From NCBI GenBank assembly GCA_020205615.1, contig CM035167.1, positions 59,975,023 to 60,039,022 of the forward strand: a DNA stretch of 64,000 nt, in the 5' to 3' direction. Below are positions 35,972 through 47,689 of the stretch, in pieces (positions within the stretch are counted from its first letter, which is position 1; every line of letters starts with the position of its first letter). The notes beneath the pieces are model-generated. The model searched no databases and was not told the DNA's origin. It worked only from the letters and a program-made list of their open reading frames with translations. The stretch comes from Panax quinquefolius. Its lineage: Eukaryota > Streptophyta > Magnoliopsida > Apiales > Araliaceae. Position numbers and translations under genes: made by a program.

Positions 35972-36172
35972 ATGCCGCCAAGACGAAAACGAAACCAAAG
36001 GGTAGAAGAATCTGTCAACAATATTGAAGAACAACAACCCGACCCAATACAGAATTTTGTGAATATGGTTACTCAAGTTATGCAGAACAAAATACCAGCC
36101 GCAGGAAAGTAGCCAAATAATTGATCGACAAACTTCAAAGACTTCAAGGCAGTCGTACTGTCAGGATTTAGT
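35972..36172 (+). pseudogene. Gag N-terminal fragment of element E
   Basis: From ATG 35972 the plus strand reads MPPRRKRNQRVEESVNN and continues 46 codons to a TAG at 36110. Beyond it the same frame reads TNFKDFKAVVLSGF, a common gypsy gag start (NFKxFK...PPEF in relatives). The basic MPPRR-type N terminus is typical of Tekay/Del gags. The CACTA element begins at 36173; past it the frame resumes at 41598. Confidence 0.7.
36170..36172. repeat. CACTA target duplication, left copy
   Basis: AGT before CACTAC; AGT also follows the right end at 41598-41600. Three bases is the CACTA-superfamily size. Confidence 0.85.
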
Positions 36173-36450
36173 CACTACAACAAAAAGGCTTATCAGCGAC
36201 CGCACATCAGCGACCGCATACGGTCGCAGATGTCTATCTGCGACCGTGTCCCGGTCACGATACGATCGTCAGATAATCTGTCATTGGGAGGACATCAAAT
36301 ACCAACAATAGCGACCAATTATTAGCGTACCGCAATTAGCGAATCGATATCGCCGCTATTATGACTTATCTTTGAGTCATTTGTCATGCGTGACGTGTCA
36401 CACGTGCAATGATCGATAATAGCGACTAGCACGCGATCATTGATGCTTTT
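36173..36450 (+). repeat. CACTA left terminus and subterminal repeats
   Basis: The terminal inverted repeat is followed by several GCGACCG/CGGTCGC copies (about 36196-36260 and scattered to 36430), including the imperfect palindrome GCGACCGCATACGGTCGC at 36211-36228. Spacing is irregular. Confidence 0.85.
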
Positions 36451-36528
36451 TTTTTTTTTAAATTTTGCCTATTTTATTGATTTCCCAAAAATAACCTTTG
36501 CTTTGTACACGCTTTCAATCCCAACACG

Positions 36529-36529
<1 letters not shown>

Positions 36530-36572
<43 letters not shown>
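36530..36572. repeat. TA microsatellite in CACTA
   Basis: About 21 TA units. The Ile-Tyr-rich open frames across it on both strands are translations of this repeat. Confidence 0.9.
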
Positions 36573-36573
<1 letters not shown>

Positions 36574-37329
36574 CATCCATATTAACATCCATCCAAAACA
36601 ATACAAAACATTCATCCATGAATAAACATTCATCCAATACAATACAAAACATTCATCCAACACAATATAATCGATATCGTAAACATCCATATAAACTAAT
36701 ACAATTGTCCAAAGAATGAATCTAAAAGAGTACAAGGCTTTAAAAATCTAAAAAAAATAAGTCTAGGCGCTCTTCATGGATCATCCAAATTAGGATCCTG
36801 TAATTATCAAAGTAATAAAACATATATGTTACATATAAATACGACATTGACTCGTAGACTATAAACATATAAGACAATGTAGCTAAACAATAAACGATAT
36901 ATATATACCGCTTTCATGTTGTTGTCCGCCATTGCCTCGCTCGCCTGCTGCTACGCCATACGCCACTCCTCCTTGACTCATCAGACTCGAGACTGCAGAT
37001 GCCCGCCCAAGATATTTAAGAAGATCACGATCCCGACAGATCGCTCTCACACATCAACAGGAGTATGATAGGTCGGATAACTTTGATGATCAGGTAGACT
37101 GGGTGGCGAGCCGCCGTGCCATCGATGGCTCAAGGCCGTCTTTGTCCTTGGCCTTTGACATAATTTTTCTTTCACGATGGGCGCCTCTCCCATAATTCTT
37201 GATCAATCGACCAGACGCGGGTGCCTTGAAGATATCGCTTCGTTCATTAAGCCCTTATAAGTGTCCTGTCGGAAGATGAACAATTAAATAGTTAAAATAA
37301 ATAAAAAAATACTAAAGAAGGTCGTTATA

Positions 37330-37910
37330 ATTTATAAACAACATATTAGGATAAAGTGAACTTATTACCGCTTATCTCGAATGCGACTTCAGTAGACCAT
37401 CGCGGTGGCCACATACACATCCAACCAATTGATAGGTTGACCTTGAGACCGAGACTCCTATAGTTCATTTCCTCATATTATTATGTAAACATATGATATT
37501 TTAGGTACAAAAGATGATCAGAAACATAACATACGTACCACAGCAAAGAATGTGTTGCACTTGTGATATCTTCGCCGCCCGATCGTGCCTTTTACCTTCT
37601 CGCCGTCGACGATACACTGAGGATCTGCTCGAGGCGGCGATCTTGCGCCTCTTGACCCGACTCTCGACTTTCCATCGGTCACACATCTCGCACCCATATG
37701 GGTGTGGCGCACCACCGGGGCTATGCTTCGTGCGCATATACCGCTCACCCCGCCTCGGATGGTCAATCTCACATTGTCACAGGGGCTTTTTTGTCGTTCC
37801 TTGTTCAAATTATCTTTAGTTCGTGACGACGACTTCTTCGCGAATAATAGTGTCTCAATAATCGATGCACGTAAGGCCGTCTCATCTATATCGCTTACGC
37901 AAATAAAATA
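37330..37910 (-). pseudogene. Possible decayed En/Spm-type transposase fragment
   Basis: This is the only GC-richer, gene-like stretch in the element. On the minus strand one frame reads a basic run, LLFAKKSSSRTKDNLNKERQ, then a frame change, then GERYMRTKHSPGGA. That order and composition faintly recall the conserved C-terminal part of plant Ptta/En/Spm transposases (KxNxxNRxK, then an RAELYxxTHxxxDG-like segment). The likeness is weak and needs a profile search. An unrelated captured gene fragment is the alternative. Confidence 0.3.
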
Positions 37911-38153
37911 ACAATAATAATATTAAAAAACTGTTATATTACTAAGCAATATTATTTGATTAACTATGTATTATCTATCGAGTGATAAAAATATACCAAA
38001 TTCAAATTTCCAAATCAGATCCTTACGGGGCGAGAGGTGTGCTCACCCATGTAATCATCAAGCGTGAGGCGATTACAAGCATAATTGTGAAATGCACTTC
38101 ACAATTTTACTATCTTGAAAATCACTACAATATATAATAATTTATATTAAAAC

Positions 38154-38193
<40 letters not shown>

Positions 38194-41080
38194 ACGATGT
38201 TTAACTTACGTATATATCGGAGGAGGACGGATCTCAGTATAAGAATGCGATCATCCGGATTAGCTTTGGCCTTCTTTAGACACGATGATTAGGGCCTCAC
38301 CCAACCCAAGCTTTTCGTGCTTTGGCAGTTCGTAAGACATCTATAAATAAAAATTTAGGATGTTAGTATAAGTTATAAATGAAAGGTACATAAACATGTC
38401 GTGGATATTGAGAACATCGGGATATGTAATTGTATGTAAACAAAAGGACAATAGGATAGGATAGTCTAGGCCACTAGGATAGTCTAGGCGTGTATATTTA
38501 AGTTACTTAAGGTTACTTTTAGTATCACCAAACTTTATTTAATCATCTAACTCATAATAGTCCTTTAAGGTCAGGTACTATGAATTGTCCAAAACAGTCC
38601 ATTTTTGGCTTTAAAATGTGATTTTTAACAAGTCTCATACTCAAAATGGCTTGGGCTTGGTTCCTTTAGTTTGTGTAGCTTTCTTATGTCCTATTATGAC
38701 TATTGAAACTTGTGTATGGGGTCCAGATATGGTGATTCACTATTTTAGTGTTCATTGTTCTATAAACCTTATTTTCAATGATTTTTAAGCAAGAATTGGC
38801 CTAACTTAGGGAACCATTTTTACATGTTATCTATAGGCAATGTATGTACTCCTCACTATCTAACAACATTAGTCACACAAATCCCCAACAGTCTACAATA
38901 GAACATATATGGTCTTTAAGCATTCCTATATATGATTCGAGGGTCCATATCTGAACACAACAAAAAACATCACATATACTCATTGCCATCACATATACAC
39001 GAATGCATATATGGCCATTTGACTTATATATGAAGATTTAGACAAGTATGGATATTTTAGAAACAACTCATTAATAGTGTGATTGAAGTTATGGTGCTTG
39101 TGTTTGTGTTTGTACTTTCCATTTTCTTTCTATTCTAAGCTAAGTCATACTTCTAGCATACATATTAATAGTGTGTCATTTTCTTTATCTTCTCGACTAT
39201 GAATTATGGAAAAACTTCTTTGAACCTTCTTCTTGATTGAATTATGGATAAACTTAATTCCTAGTTATATGGCCATTTGACTTATATATGAAAAATTCTT
39301 AGTAGAGTCTCCCTATAATATGGACTATCCACATGCACGAGGGCATGCATACTTGACCAATTTCAGCAAAATATAATCCCAACACACAAAACAGAATGTG
39401 CACAACTATAATTCAAGGCACAATTTAAGAGAATCCAATATTAGTAAAAACAATAAGAAGCCCAAAACCCTTCCTCCTCCTTTTCCTCTTTCTCGTTGAT
39501 ACAAACCTTTAAACCCTATAACACTAGACTATGCTTTCATATAATTTTAAATTGATCTCAATATTGTATTGGTTGAAATTTTGGTCTTAAAATATAAATG
39601 CTTAATAGTTAATTTTTTTTAATGATTAAGTCTACTTAACCATTAAGATTTCTTAATTGTTAATTTTATTAATTTGTTTTGTGAAGGAGTTAGGTGGGTC
39701 TACTTTGATATTAAGTGAATTGATAATTGGATTGGGCAACCCCTCCAGGACTTTCCTCAATTCATTACAATTACTAATTCAGTAAGATATTTCCTTGTTA
39801 ATTTAATTTGTAGTTATTTTTGTTTGATTACTCCAACACAACAATCAAATGAGAATTGGTGAATGATAATTTAGAAGGCATATATTAATTCGGGCCGGTC
39901 TTAGTGTTGTCGACTCGTGCATAAATAAATGGACGGACAAGTATTTATTTAACAAACTAAATTTATCCATTGCATCCCATAATATCATCACCTCACCATA
40001 AATTACAACCAAAATATATATGATATGATAACATTAATAATGTCTCTTATTTTAAATATTTTTTATTATATAAAATTATAAATTGACATTAATTTCTTTT
40101 ATTTATACATATTTGAAACTTAAATTAAGAGAGGGCTTTGAGTATTGCAAGCTATATATATATAGTTCTCTTGATTATTATTCTTCTTCTTCATCCCAAA
40201 TTTAAGTCTTTTTTTCATCACGATGATTATTTAACATGAATTTAATTAGATTATATCAACAAAATGGAGATATTATATTTTCCTTGTTTCCCCTTTATAT
40301 AAGTGAACATCAATATACTCGATCTAATTAATAGCCAAACCTCTCTATAGATATTGAATAAAATACTTCTTTAAGATAATGTTAGGTAAATTCAAAATTA
40401 ACGAACACTTGGATAAGAGAAAAGTTAATTTGTTATTTTGGCCTACATGCATGTTTTTCTCTTATAATGATAATGATAGAAGAACCCTCAAAGATGACTA
40501 GATCATGAACCAATAAATGCAATATATTTATAAATCAAATAATTCATGGGTTCCATATTATTTGATAATTATTAATTTTAAAAAGTTAATTTAAGAGACG
40601 TAATTTTATAATGATGACTATTATAAATTATGGAACAATTATTGTACGTTGTTATTGTGGTAATAAATTTGAGGATATTGTTAAATGATGATTTCTCAAA
40701 CAATAAAAATGACACTCTTTCTATATTACCAATGTGGATTACATTTTTTACTCAATTTCTCAAATAAATTTACAAATATTAGAAGGTTTAATTACAACAT
40801 TGATTTTCACCTTACTTAGAATTTCATAAAATAATTAATCGTATGTCCACTTATATTTCCATTTGGACTATTTGATTTGCCTCTTATTTTATTCTCATTT
40901 TTTAAAAAATAATTTTTTATGTGTGCAATCTTATTCTCCTCTACTTGTACACTAACTAACTTGGATTAATTCCATGCACATCTACTGCTTACAAATAGAA
41001 TCTAATTTAGAAGGCATATGTTTAAATGTAATCTTAATGATAATAAAAAGAAATGATTGACATTATTTGTGATTTCTTAT
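37911..41080. other. CACTA internal non-coding sequence
   Basis: About 3.2 kb, AT-rich, with no supportable gene. It includes a TA run at 38157-38189 and two stretches sharing the phrase GGCCATTTGACTTATATATG (39013 and 39271), a short internal repeat. No other structure was recognised. Confidence 0.55.
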
Positions 41081-41084
41081 GAAA

Positions 41085-41245
41085 CCTGTGATGGTGGTGA
41101 TGGTGGTGGCGGCGCAGGTAGCGGTGGCGTCGGCGGCGGCTGTGGTGGTGATGATGGTGGCGGCGGCGGCGGCTTCCCCTCTTCTCCCTCTTCTCTTCTC
41201 CCCCTTCTCCCTCTTCTCCCTCTTCTTTTCTCCCTCTTTTTTTTC
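41085..41245. repeat. GGC/GGT-rich then CTT/CTC-rich low-complexity tract
   Basis: About 85 bases of GGTGGC-type triplets followed by about 70 bases of pyrimidine-rich CTTCTCC repeats, with strong strand asymmetry. Frames reading polyglycine, polyhistidine or polyalanine across it are repeat translations. Confidence 0.8.
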
Positions 41246-41289
41246 TTCTGTTCTGGATCAAGAGTGATGAACTGATACTGGTTTATTGA

Positions 41290-41597
41290 AATACATCCGC
41301 GACCGCCATCTGCGACCGCATGCGGTCGCAGATTTTTAATGACGTGGACGTGTTAGCGACCGCCAAAGATCGAGATAGAGAGATGTATCAGAAAGAAACC
41401 GCGCCAGGGTTTCACACCAAAATTTTAGGAGGGAAAATCATATTGGCGACCGATCAGCGACCGCATGCGGTCGCTGAACTTACCTAGCGACTAGAATCCA
41501 TAGTGGTCGCAGATAGCGGTCGCTAGTACCATTATCTGCGACCAAATACAGCGGTCGCTGATATTATTGGTCGCAGATAGGCTTTTTTCTTGTAGTG
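41290..41597 (-). repeat. CACTA right terminus and subterminal repeats
   Basis: Many GCGACC/GGTCGC motifs, including two perfect palindromes built on GCGACCGCATGCGGTCGC (41311-41330 and 41455-41476). The terminal inverted repeat is at 41577-41597. The right side is denser in motifs than the left. Confidence 0.88.
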
Positions 41598-41790
41598 AGT
41601 GGATCAACGAAGCATAAGGTGAAGGACTGTTTGAAAAGGAGAATGGAGGCAGGAAGAGTGAATACGAGGAAAAGTAGCGGGACGCTGGCGACAATGGGAT
41701 CAACTTCAACAAACAAACCAACAGAATCAACCATAAAAGTCTTCAACATGACAGTTCAAGATACCGTGGCAGCCGGGAATGCAATTCCAG
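41598..41790 (+). pseudogene. Gag/protease-side fragment of element E
   Basis: Continues the frame from before the CACTA insertion: the empty site reads VLSGFSGSTKHKVKDCLKR. Further on, STIKVFNMTVQDTVAAGNAI resembles the segment just before gypsy proteases. The protease active site and all downstream pol are missing; from about 41790 the sequence is untranslated 3' body. Confidence 0.6.
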
Positions 41791-42045
41791 GTATTATTCA
41801 TTTTATTTTCTTGTATATGATTTTCGTATATATATAGTAAATTATTTTTATAAAGAAATTTTGAAAGAGGAATTTTAGTTCTATTAGAAATCAAATTTCT
41901 ATTTAAGTAGATAGACAAGCTTTATGCTGAATAGTTAAAGATCAGTCCGATCAATTATGCCTGAGATCTACTTGCAATGATTGTGTATGCTATGTACCCT
42001 TGTATGTATAGGTTTTAAAGTGGTGATTCTGGGGACGAAATCTTT

Positions 42046-42060
42046 ATAGGTGAGGGTGAA
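42046..42060 (+). other. Polypurine tract of element E
   Basis: ATAGGTGAGGGTGAA directly before the LTR start TGTAATAATC. The second copy has AAGAGAGGGTGAA before TGTAATAACCC at 60005. Confidence 0.8.
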
Positions 42061-43548
42061 TGTAATAATCAGATATTTTCTATATAATTAAATCAAAATT
42101 TTGCGTATAATTTTTTTTTATTTTAAAGGTGAGAATGCGCGCAAGGTAATGTGTATGTATTTATGTGATGAATATAAAATATATTTATTATATGAATAAT
42201 TACAAATAATTTCATTTAAATTATTGATTATTATAAATTTTATTTTGATAATAATTAATTTTATAATAGAAATGTTTTTATTAATTATTTTCCATCAAAA
42301 TATGATCATTATATTATGTAAATAATATGTGAAACGATTATTAGAATTATTATAATAAATATTTTATTATATGAAATTGTTCGGATTATTCAAGTTAATT
42401 ATTTTAACTTAAATAATAATGTTATATCTGCAAGGTAAATCAGATATGGAATCCAAACCCTAATTTTGGATTTGGAATAAGGCATGAGGATTATAATATA
42501 ATAATAATTATATTTCAGTGTTATAAATATGTATGTTATGTGTGTAAGGTTAATGTGTGAAACAGTTTTAATGTAACATTCAAAACCCTAGTTTTGAAGT
42601 CAAATGAGACTTTAAAATATTTCTAGTGATTATGTTATCTGGTATATGATATGTATTATTAGAATTTAATTTTAATTAGGAAAACCCTAATTATTATGTG
42701 GAAAACTCTAATTATTAATTTAAAACCCTATTTTCTAAAATTAGAAACCTTAAATAGTAATTAGCTAATTGCTAAGTGGAAACCCGAATTTGAAAGTCAA
42801 TTATGAGTTCGAGACTGTTATGTAACTGTGTTATTATGATATAGGTTAAGTATTATAGAATTTAATGTTGCTTAGAGAAACCCTAATTAATAAATTAGTA
42901 AACATAATTTCTAAATTAGTACCCTAATTTGCTAAAATGAAACCCTAATTGTTAATTATAATCTTTAATGCTAATTAGTAGGTCTTTAAACCTAATTTGT
43001 AATTTTAGATAATTATGAAACCTAATCTAATTAAGGAAATCATAATTTTTATTTTAGAAACAAATATTTTCATTTTAGCCCTAAATGAAAAATCCTAGAA
43101 AACCAAATTATTGAACCTTAGGGTTAAACCCTAAGGGTTGGGTCAAGATTACAACCTTGCCGTTAAATTTTCAAGCCTAATGTCCATATTGCCCTTATTG
43201 CATTTTTTATTAAGTTGCTTATAATTTGTCCAACACTTTAGTTGGTAACCAACTCTTAACTTCTCACATGCTTAAAATCTCCAGCTACCAACCATATATC
43301 TCAGCTATAAGTATTGTATTATAACATTTATAGATAATAAGAGAGACAGAAAGGTGCTAATATTGCCTATTTATTCAGCATCCCTCATCCAAGACCTTCT
43401 CTCTCTAAAATCTATGAAATTTCTAAGTAAATCAGTTCCCAAACCAAGCCCCACCATCACCTATAACACATCTAAAGCCCAAATTCAAGATATTTCATAG
43501 AAAGGTATAAAGCTAACCCTAGAAATCTGATCATGTATGCATGCTAGA
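42061..43548 (+). repeat. 3' LTR of element E, left part
   Basis: Collinear with 60005-61470 throughout, including repeated AAACCCTAATT-type text (42640-43140) and the AAGCCCCACCATCACC stretch near 43450. It stops at 43548, where an A-type LTR arm begins. About 3 kb of the LTR middle is missing before it resumes at 54593. Confidence 0.88.
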
Positions 43549-44397
43549 TGTGAGACCCCAAATTTTATGAATAAAGATTTAAATTTCTCGAAATATTTTT
43601 TTAATATTATGGTGTGGATTTGATATAATGTTATAGTTGTGGGTAATATTTATAAATTTTGCAAAGTATGCAAGTTGTTGTATAATATTCGATTGGTCGG
43701 GGAATATTCTTTTTGTCGGGGAATATTAAATGCGACGACACAATCATTAATGGACCCCATTAACTAAGTATTGTCGTTGTTAAAAACGACAAAATTATCT
43801 TTCTATAAAAATAACGGCGGAGGTGTTACCGTTAAAACTGTTGAACTACCCGGTAGTAAAAGTAAAGTAATACACGTGGTTGCATAGTAGCACACGGTAT
43901 TGATTATTGATGCTTACGTGAGAAGTCACTCAGTTATACTCAATTATTGCTACAGTAATTGTTGCATCATATCTCTCATATTATTGATTCAATTATTGTT
44001 ATAGTATCATCTGCATAATATGTTATATTATTAAATCAATAATTGAGACGCCAAAGTTATTCATATTATTATTTGCAATATTGACAATGTTTAGAAGTTC
44101 TGTCAAGGAGAGGTGTGGTCACCTAAATGCCCGCCAATAAGGAGAAATCCTTATCGGAAAGTCCCATCTTTCCTGGGAACGACCTAGTTGTTAAATATTG
44201 TGAATTCTAATATTAATGATGAATAAGTTCGTGTTGATTAAAGATGAATTTTATAGTTACATTATGTTGGAATTATTTGTGTTAGTGGAAATCGATATAT
44301 TTTTTCGATAATAATTGATGTCTGGATGTTATATTGTTCAATCGGGTATTCGGGTCACTTTTTGTATCGGAGTACTATTCACGAGTTACTATTCATG
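43549..44397 (+). repeat. A-type LTR arm in plus orientation, truncated
   Basis: Starts TGTGAGACCCCAAATTTTATG and is the inverse of the right end of element F (about 53790-54592), matching it through the AATATTC motifs, the CACGGTATTGATTATTGATG stretch and the CGGGTATTCGGG stretch near 44345. It ends in the GAATAGT minisatellite, where F begins. It includes the conserved block in reverse (44084-44190). Confidence 0.85.
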
Positions 44398-46925
44398 TGT
44401 GACGCCCCAAAAATTAGGTATACATCACCCATCTTGAGTCGCCAGATACATGGTACAGAATTTAAATACAACTTAATAATATAACTGTCGTATGCATATA
44501 ATACGACAAAACATAAACCGTGAGTTTGAATACAAATATCATCTTACTCGAGAGTATACAAACTCAAAAGGAGTCCTCATTACAATTATTGTCACACTAT
44601 TTAACGTATAGTGAGGACTACTAGCTAATACTATCATCCCACCATCACACCGCTCCCCGACTAAGTCCCAAATACGCGTTCTCATTTCAAGAGAAACGGT
44701 GAAAGAAAGGGTGAGCTCAACTAGCCCAATAAGAAATATTATGACTAAGATAATGCGAATAAATTATCATTAGCCTTCAACAATGTTAAAAACGATAAAA
44801 TATAACAAACATCAAGTTTAATCTGCAATGAACAAACAATCCATTAGAAGAGTCAAGTAGAGAATAAAATCTACTATCTTCTATGATTTAAAAGGTTTTT
44901 CATGACTTTTTATCGGCGAGACTCGACAATAAATAATCCACATCATCGAATCACCCCGCACTACTACGAAGGATATTCATTAGTATCACGACCACAATTA
45001 TCTATGCACTACGGGCCAAGAATATTTGTGTATTCATTAATGGTCATGATCATGCCAACAACTCATCCATCAATGCACTACGGGCCAATGAGGACTTTTA
45101 CCACATCATTTGTAACATTACTACTCATGATCACAATCAATTATCCTCGGTCATAATCATACCAAGTCCATCTATGCACTACTGTGCCACATATGACTTT
45201 CAAAAAAATATAAATATGAGGATGATGACAATGATATAGGAATTCAATAAAACAAGTTCAAGAATTAATTTGTACAAGAACCAATAACGTCCAAATTGTC
45301 AACATGATACTGCTTTGTAGAGTAAAATTCAAGAATGCTCAGACGAATATTTCTATGAAAAGATACAGGATGAAGCGCAATTATCAAGGATATTCAACTA
45401 ATTTCATGGAGTATAGAAGTCAAAACTTTAACCAACTGAGTATAATAAAGAATGGAATAACAAAAGAAATCACCATGCATGCGGTACTTCGCATAGACAG
45501 GTTATTCCAACAGAATACTAAATAACGGAACCAGGTCAGGCAAAATTCGCACCGACAGGATGTTCCAACAGAATAATAAGGAATGGAATAACAACACAAA
45601 TCACCATACATGCGGTGACTTGCGATGACAAAGTTATTCCAATAGAATACTAATAAAATATTTTAATCGGTCCGCTTTAAAACGCATGCATGTGGATATT
45701 CCAATGTAATAATAATAAAGATTTTAACCAAGTCCGCACAGTAAAACGCATGCATGTGATATTCCAATGTAATAATAAAGATTTTAATCGAGTCCCAGAT
45801 AAAACGCATGCATGTGATATTCCAATGTAATAGTAAAGACGGAATAATAGAAGAATGTCACCAAGTATAGGTAGCTCAGCGTATACAAAGTTATTCCAAT
45901 GTAATAATAAAGAATGGAATAACATAAGTTCTCTTCGTGAATACAAAAATAATAACACCCCTACGAGTACAACAAATAATATTCCCTACCTTAAAAGAAG
46001 AGTCTTGGATATATAAGTAGTGAAGTAGCGTAATACTTTCTTCTTTCTCTCTATAGTTTATCTCTAAAAAGTTTCAATTGAATTCAAAAAAAAATAATGA
46101 AGGAATGAGCTTCTATTTATAGAAAATGGATCAGATAAGAACTAACTCATGAACGGTCCGAGATAGATTTACTTTAATCGGACGGTCCATATTTAAAGCA
46201 AAATCTTTTAAATAAAATATAATATTTTCTATTTATAATATAATAAAATGAATAACTTTATAAAAAGATTTTACTATGCAAACACTATGCAGTACTATAC
46301 AAACACTATGCATAATAAAATATAATATATTCTAATTATTGTCTAATAAAACAAATAACTTAATAAAAGTATTATGTTTTATATAAAAAGATTTTACTAT
46401 GCAAAACACTTTGCGACGACGCTATGCAATACTATGCATAATAGAATATAATATATTCTATTTATAGAATAACTTTATAAAAGTATTACATTTTATATAA
46501 AAAGATTTTATGTATTATTACATTAATAATACCAACAAAAGCGAGTGACTTATCACGTAAGCATCAATAATTAATACTGGTGCTACTACTATGCAACCAC
46601 GCCAGACATCGCATTTTTAACAAATTTGGGTGTTTCAACAGTTAGCGGTAAAACTTCCGTCGTTATTTTCATAAAGTATTTTTTTCGTTTTCTCAATTCG
46701 ACAATAATTCCGTTGTGGGGTCCACCAATAATTGTGCCGTTGTATGAATATTCCCTATTAAAACGAATATTCCCTGACCAATTGAATATTATATAACAAC
46801 TTGCGTACTTTGCAAAATTTATAAATATTACCCACAACTATTACATTATATCAATTTCACTCCATAATATTCAAAAATAATATTTATAGAAAATTCATCT
46901 TTATTCAAAAAGTTGGGGTTTTACA
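44398..46925 (-). repeat. 3' LTR of element F
   Basis: 2528 bp, TGTGACGCCCC...GGGGTTTTACA. It matches 51745-53480 in its first 1.75 kb (57-bp array at about 45530-45930, TATA box at 46113-46122). It then carries an unrelated stretch with two-plus copies of a roughly 120-bp unit (TTTTACTATGCAAACACTATGC and following, 46256-46510) before rejoining the A-type LTR end. Confidence 0.88.
46113..46122 (-). promoter_or_regulatory. Candidate TATA box, F 3' LTR
   Basis: CTATAAATAG on the minus strand, same context as in A (AGAAGCTCATTCC follows). Confidence 0.55.
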
Positions 46926-46940
46926 ATCTCCCCTTCTTAT
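46926..46940 (-). other. Polypurine tract of element F
   Basis: The minus strand reads ATAAGAAGGGGAGAT before TGTAAAACCCC. Confidence 0.85.
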
Positions 46941-47680
46941 GAAATTTCGCCCTCGAAATTAGGGTACGTACCTGGTATATTGAAGAGGTAAGGATACCTT
47001 GATTTCATTTCAGATTCTAACTCCCAAGTCATTTCCTCAACATCGTGGTTTCTCCACAAAACTTTGACTTGAGGTATAACCTTGGAGCGTAGAATATGTT
47101 CCTTCTTATCCAAGATTTGAATAGGAACCTCTTCATACGTCAAATCTTTCGCTATTTCGTCCGGTTCAAACTCAATAATGTGATTCGAGTCTTCCATATA
47201 TTTACGTAACATGGATATGTGAAAAACGTTATGAACACGAGACATACTTAGCGATAAAGCGAGTCTATAGGCCACAGTTCCTACTCGATCAAGGATTAAA
47301 AATGGGCCGATGAATCGAGGATTGAGCTTTCCTCTCTTTCCAAATCTTGTAACTCCTTTCCATGGAGCAACACGTAACAACACATGATCTCTTATATCGA
47401 ATTCCACGTCCTTTCGATGAAGATCAGCATAACACTTTTGTCGATCTTCTGAGGTCTTTATATGTTGTCGGATTGTTTGAATCTTTTCCGTAGTCATATG
47501 TACCAACTCCGGTCCCAACAATGTTGCTTCACCCACCTCATCCAAGCATACTAGAGAACGACACTTTCTTCCATATAACGCCTCGAATGGAGCCATGCCA
47601 ATACTTGTTTGATAACTGTTGTTGTAAGAAAACTCCACCAATGGTGAGAACTTCCCAACTTCCCTTGAAGTCAAGGACAC
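46937..47680 (-). pseudogene. Integrase C-terminal half with chromodomain-like tail, 247-codon open frame
   Basis: Residues about 14-45 read VEFSYNNSYQTSIGMAPFEA and the YGRKC motif. The middle has DVEFDIRDHVLLRVAPWKG and FGKRGKLNPRFIGPF. The end has YEEVPIQILDKKEHILRSKV, KVLWRNHDVEEMTWELESEM, then RYPYLF. That last part is the chromodomain-like module of Tekay/Del integrases, thought to guide insertion to modified chromatin; it is complete here, unlike in A, B and G. The frame ends a few bases before the polypurine tract, the normal end of pol. The true polyprotein continues upstream, but the core is shifted and truncated near 47680-47940. Confidence 0.88.
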
Positions 47681-47689
47681 AGAGTCTTA

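Larger units (their letters stand above)
36173..41597. mobile_element. CACTA (En/Spm-like) DNA transposon, 5425 bp
   Basis: Left end CACTACAACAAAAAGGC, right end (reverse complement) CACTACAAGAAAAAAGCC, with an AGT duplication on both sides. Both subterminal regions are dense in GCGACCGC/GCGGTCGC motifs, the expected arrays of transposase-binding sites. No full transposase frame is visible; a possible decayed fragment lies at 37500-37900. It therefore looks non-autonomous. It is inserted in E's gag fragment. Confidence 0.92.
34996..42060 (+). mobile_element. Body of gypsy element E, pol lost, split by CACTA
   Basis: Starts with a primer-site-like AGTTAGTATCAAAG (initiator-Met type, decayed) after the 5' LTR and ends with a polypurine tract at 42046-42060. 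Without the CACTA insertion the body is only about 1.6 kb: a leader of about 975 bp, a gag start, a short gag/protease-side fragment, then untranslated sequence. RT, RNase H and integrase are absent. It resembles large-LTR non-autonomous gypsy derivatives that depend on a relative for proteins. Confidence 0.82.

Noticed and set aside
36440..36735. Three open frames of 61-88 codons around a TA run
   Set aside because: Low-complexity translation of TA and CATCCA repeats; no start context or homology.
37501..37911. Plus-strand frames of 101 and 69 codons in CACTA
   Set aside because: They are antisense to the more transposase-like minus-strand reading and lack any recognisable motif.
41034..41275. 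Polyhistidine, polyglycine and polyalanine frames
   Set aside because: Products of GGC/GGT and CTT triplet runs on both strands.
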